Positions 6,806-7,897 of a stretch of DNA of 7,897 nt are shown one piece after another; within the stretch, counting starts at the first letter, position 1, and each line of letters begins with the position of its first letter. This stretch comes from an uncultured Verrucomicrobiota bacterium (GTDB lineage: Bacteria > Verrucomicrobiota > Verrucomicrobiia > Limisphaerales > UBA9464), in the NCBI GenBank assembly GCA_903864375.1, contig CAIPFS010000345.1, forward strand, positions 1 through 7,897, in the 5' to 3' direction. The notes beneath the pieces are model-generated. The model was not told the origin of the DNA, made no database searches, and saw only the letters and a program-made list of their open reading frames with translations. The translations under genes were made by a program, and so were the position numbers.

Positions 6806-7576
6806 ATGCCCACCATTCCCCGGCTCCTATCCACTGATTTTGACGGAACCATCCACGAGGATTTCGGGGATAGCCCGATTCCGGAGGCGTTTTTGACCCG
6901 TGTCACCGAACTCCGGTCCGAGGGAGTCGTCTGGGTCATCAACACCGGACGTGACTTCTCGAGCCTGATGGAAAGCCTGGGACGGGCCCATGCCGGGGTT
7001 CTGCCGGATTACGTGGTGGCTGTGGAACGGGAGATTCACCGGCATGTCGGTGGACATTATGAGTCGGTGGAACCGTGGAATACCCGCTGCCACGCCGACC
7101 ATCGGGAGGTCTTTGAGCACCATGGTCCGGCCATCCGTCAGTTGATGGCGGACATCGAGAAAGGGCATGACGCGACCTTGTATGACGATGCGTGGTCGCC
7201 GCTGTGCGTGATCGCCCGAAGCAACCGGCAGATGGACGAGATTCAGGTGTTGTTGGAGGAGTTTTGCGGTAAAGCCGGGCAGTTGGCAGTCGTGCGCAAT
7301 GACGTTTACGTCCGCCTGAGCCATCGGGGCTACAGCAAGGGGACGGCGCTCCAGGAGATTCAACGGCTCACCGGCATACCGCCCGAGCGGACCCTGGCGG
7401 CCGGCGATCATCTGAATGATCAACCCATGCTCCGACCGGAGATCGCCCGCTGCCTGGTCACGCCGTCGAATGGTATTTCCGTCGTGAAGTCCCTGGTGCG
7501 GGCAGGCGGCGGCTACGTGGCCAAACAGGCAACCGGAAACGGCACCCTCGAGGGTCTGCGACACTTTGGGTGGTAA
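6806..7576 (+). CDS. HAD superfamily IIB (Cof-like) phosphatase
   Basis: Predicted Mg-dependent phosphohydrolase of the haloacid dehalogenase superfamily, 256 residues, typical for the IIB branch. Motif I is DFDGT (11-15), with Asp11 as likely nucleophile and Asp13 as acid/base. Motif II is Thr47 in INTGR (45-49). Motif III is Lys178 in YSKGTAL. Motif IV is GDHLND (200-205), with Asp201 and Asp205 as likely metal ligands. The roughly 80-165 segment between motifs II and III would be the C2 cap that sets substrate choice; it is rich in His and Trp early on. This layout is shared with Cof, sucrose-phosphate and mannosyl-glycerate phosphatases, so a sugar phosphate is a reasonable but unproven substrate. 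I chose the ATG at 6806, which puts DFDGT ten residues from the N-terminus as in relatives. An ATG at 6773 and a TTG at 6749 are less likely. It is transcribed alone, away from the operon. Confidence 0.9.
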   Translation: MPTIPRLLSTDFDGTIHEDFGDSPIPEAFLTRVTELRSEGVVWVINTGRDFSSLMESLGRAHAGVLPDYVVAVEREIHRHVGGHYESVEPWNTRCHADHREVFEHHGPAIRQLMADIEKGHDATLYDDAWSPLCVIARSNRQMDEIQVLLEEFCGKAGQLAVVRNDVYVRLSHRGYSKGTALQEIQRLTGIPPERTLAAGDHLNDQPMLRPEIARCLVTPSNGISVVKSLVRAGGGYVAKQATGNGTLEGLRHFGW

Positions 7577-7593
7577 TCTTCGAATGGCGAAGT

Positions 7594-7626
7594 CGGGAGA
7601 AATGGTTTGGGCCTTTGGCCCTCCCG
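7594..7626 (+). terminator. Hairpin after the phosphatase gene, possible terminator
   Basis: The stem cgggag (7594-7599) pairs perfectly with ctcccg (7621-7626), and inside it gggcc (7609-7613) pairs with ggccc (7617-7621) around ttt. The two share base 7621, so one pair must give way. It lies 18 bases after the TAA stop, where a terminator would be expected. It has no following T-run, so intrinsic termination is uncertain. A second, looser inverted repeat joins acctggg (7648-7654) and cccaggt (7687-7693). Confidence 0.35.
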
Positions 7627-7639
7627 GGGACTTGCGCCG

Positions 7640-7897
7640 ATGGCCTCACCTGGGGGGAGTTGCCTCGGTCTTCGGGTTTCATCCTTCCCAGGTTTGATGG
7701 GGAGGTGGGCCCGTCCTCCTTCGCTGTTAGGCCCGGTCCTTGCCCCGGCGTCTCGGGAGCCACAGGCGGGCGACCCCAAAGAATGTGTGCTTGTCTCCCG
7801 GCGGATTCCGGCCAATTTGAACGACGTGCTACCTCGATCGCCGCACAGTGGCGCTTCACCCGAACAATTGCGCTTCCTGCGTGAAGTCCGCGATAGA
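7640..7897 (+). CDS. Possible partial ORF running off the right edge, unrecognised
   Basis: The frame continuing after the phosphatase stop has no stop codon from 7577 to the end of the window (107 codons). Possible starts are ATG 7640 and GTG 7787. The first part reads as low-complexity Gly/Pro/Ser/Arg sequence and does not look like a protein. The last 25 or so codons (LNDVLPRSPHSGASPEQLRF and onward) look more protein-like. I recognise no family. High G+C alone can keep a frame open this long, so it may be non-coding. The other frames here carry stops, and nothing else in 7577-7897 looks like a gene or structural RNA. Confidence 0.2.
   Translation, partial: MASPGGSCLGLRVSSFPGLMGRWARPPSLLGPVLAPASREPQAGDPKECVLVSRRIPANLNDVLPRSPHSGASPEQLRFLREVRDR

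Noticed and set aside
6827..7564. 245-codon minus-strand frame opposite the phosphatase
   Set aside because: The plus-strand frame has all four HAD motifs in order; the minus-strand product has none of any family.
7570..7884. Frames of about 100-130 codons on both strands at the right end (also 7458-7859 minus)
   Set aside because: They overlap the phosphatase end or the hairpin, and have compositions expected of non-coding G+C-rich DNA.

Overview
The window is about 60% G+C and looks like ordinary chromosome from a free-living bacterium. The best guess, held with moderate confidence, is a member of the Verrucomicrobiota (Pedosphaera/Limisphaerales type). This rests on the overall look of the proteins and on the left-hand intergenic DNA, which is packed with short palindromes of the 'gcaggtttcc.aacctgc' and 'gggacgcg.tccc' style that I associate with those genomes. 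No rRNA, tRNA, CRISPR array, insertion sequence, phage gene or plasmid gene is visible.

Layout: bases 1-339 are non-coding and consist of at least four palindromic repeat modules. From 6743 down to 340 four genes lie head to tail on the minus strand, in transcription order: a small three-TPR protein (6743-6234), a Ski2-like DEAD/DEAH RNA helicase with a DUF3516-type C-terminal half (6215-3612), a LolD/YbbA-type ABC ATPase (3608-2907) and a YbbP-type (COG3127) MacB/FtsX-fold permease (2910-340). The junctions are very tight: 18 bp, 3 bp and a 4-bp ATGA overlap. This strongly suggests one operon with translational coupling. A 62-bp divergent region separates it from a plus-strand HAD-IIB (Cof-like) phosphatase (6806-7576). 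Bases 7577-7897 hold a hairpin just after that gene and an open frame that runs off the right edge but is poorly supported as a gene.

How the genes relate: the ATPase and permease are clearly one transporter, probably an inner-membrane mechanotransmission or lipid/lipoprotein-type exporter. Their tight linkage to an RNA helicase and a cytoplasmic TPR protein has no textbook explanation and is the most interesting feature of the coding region. The phosphatase is probably an independent housekeeping or sugar-phosphate enzyme. I see no convincing new defence or mobile system here. The main points for follow-up are the helicase-transporter operon, the stop-codon architecture at its junctions, and the palindrome cluster at the left end.
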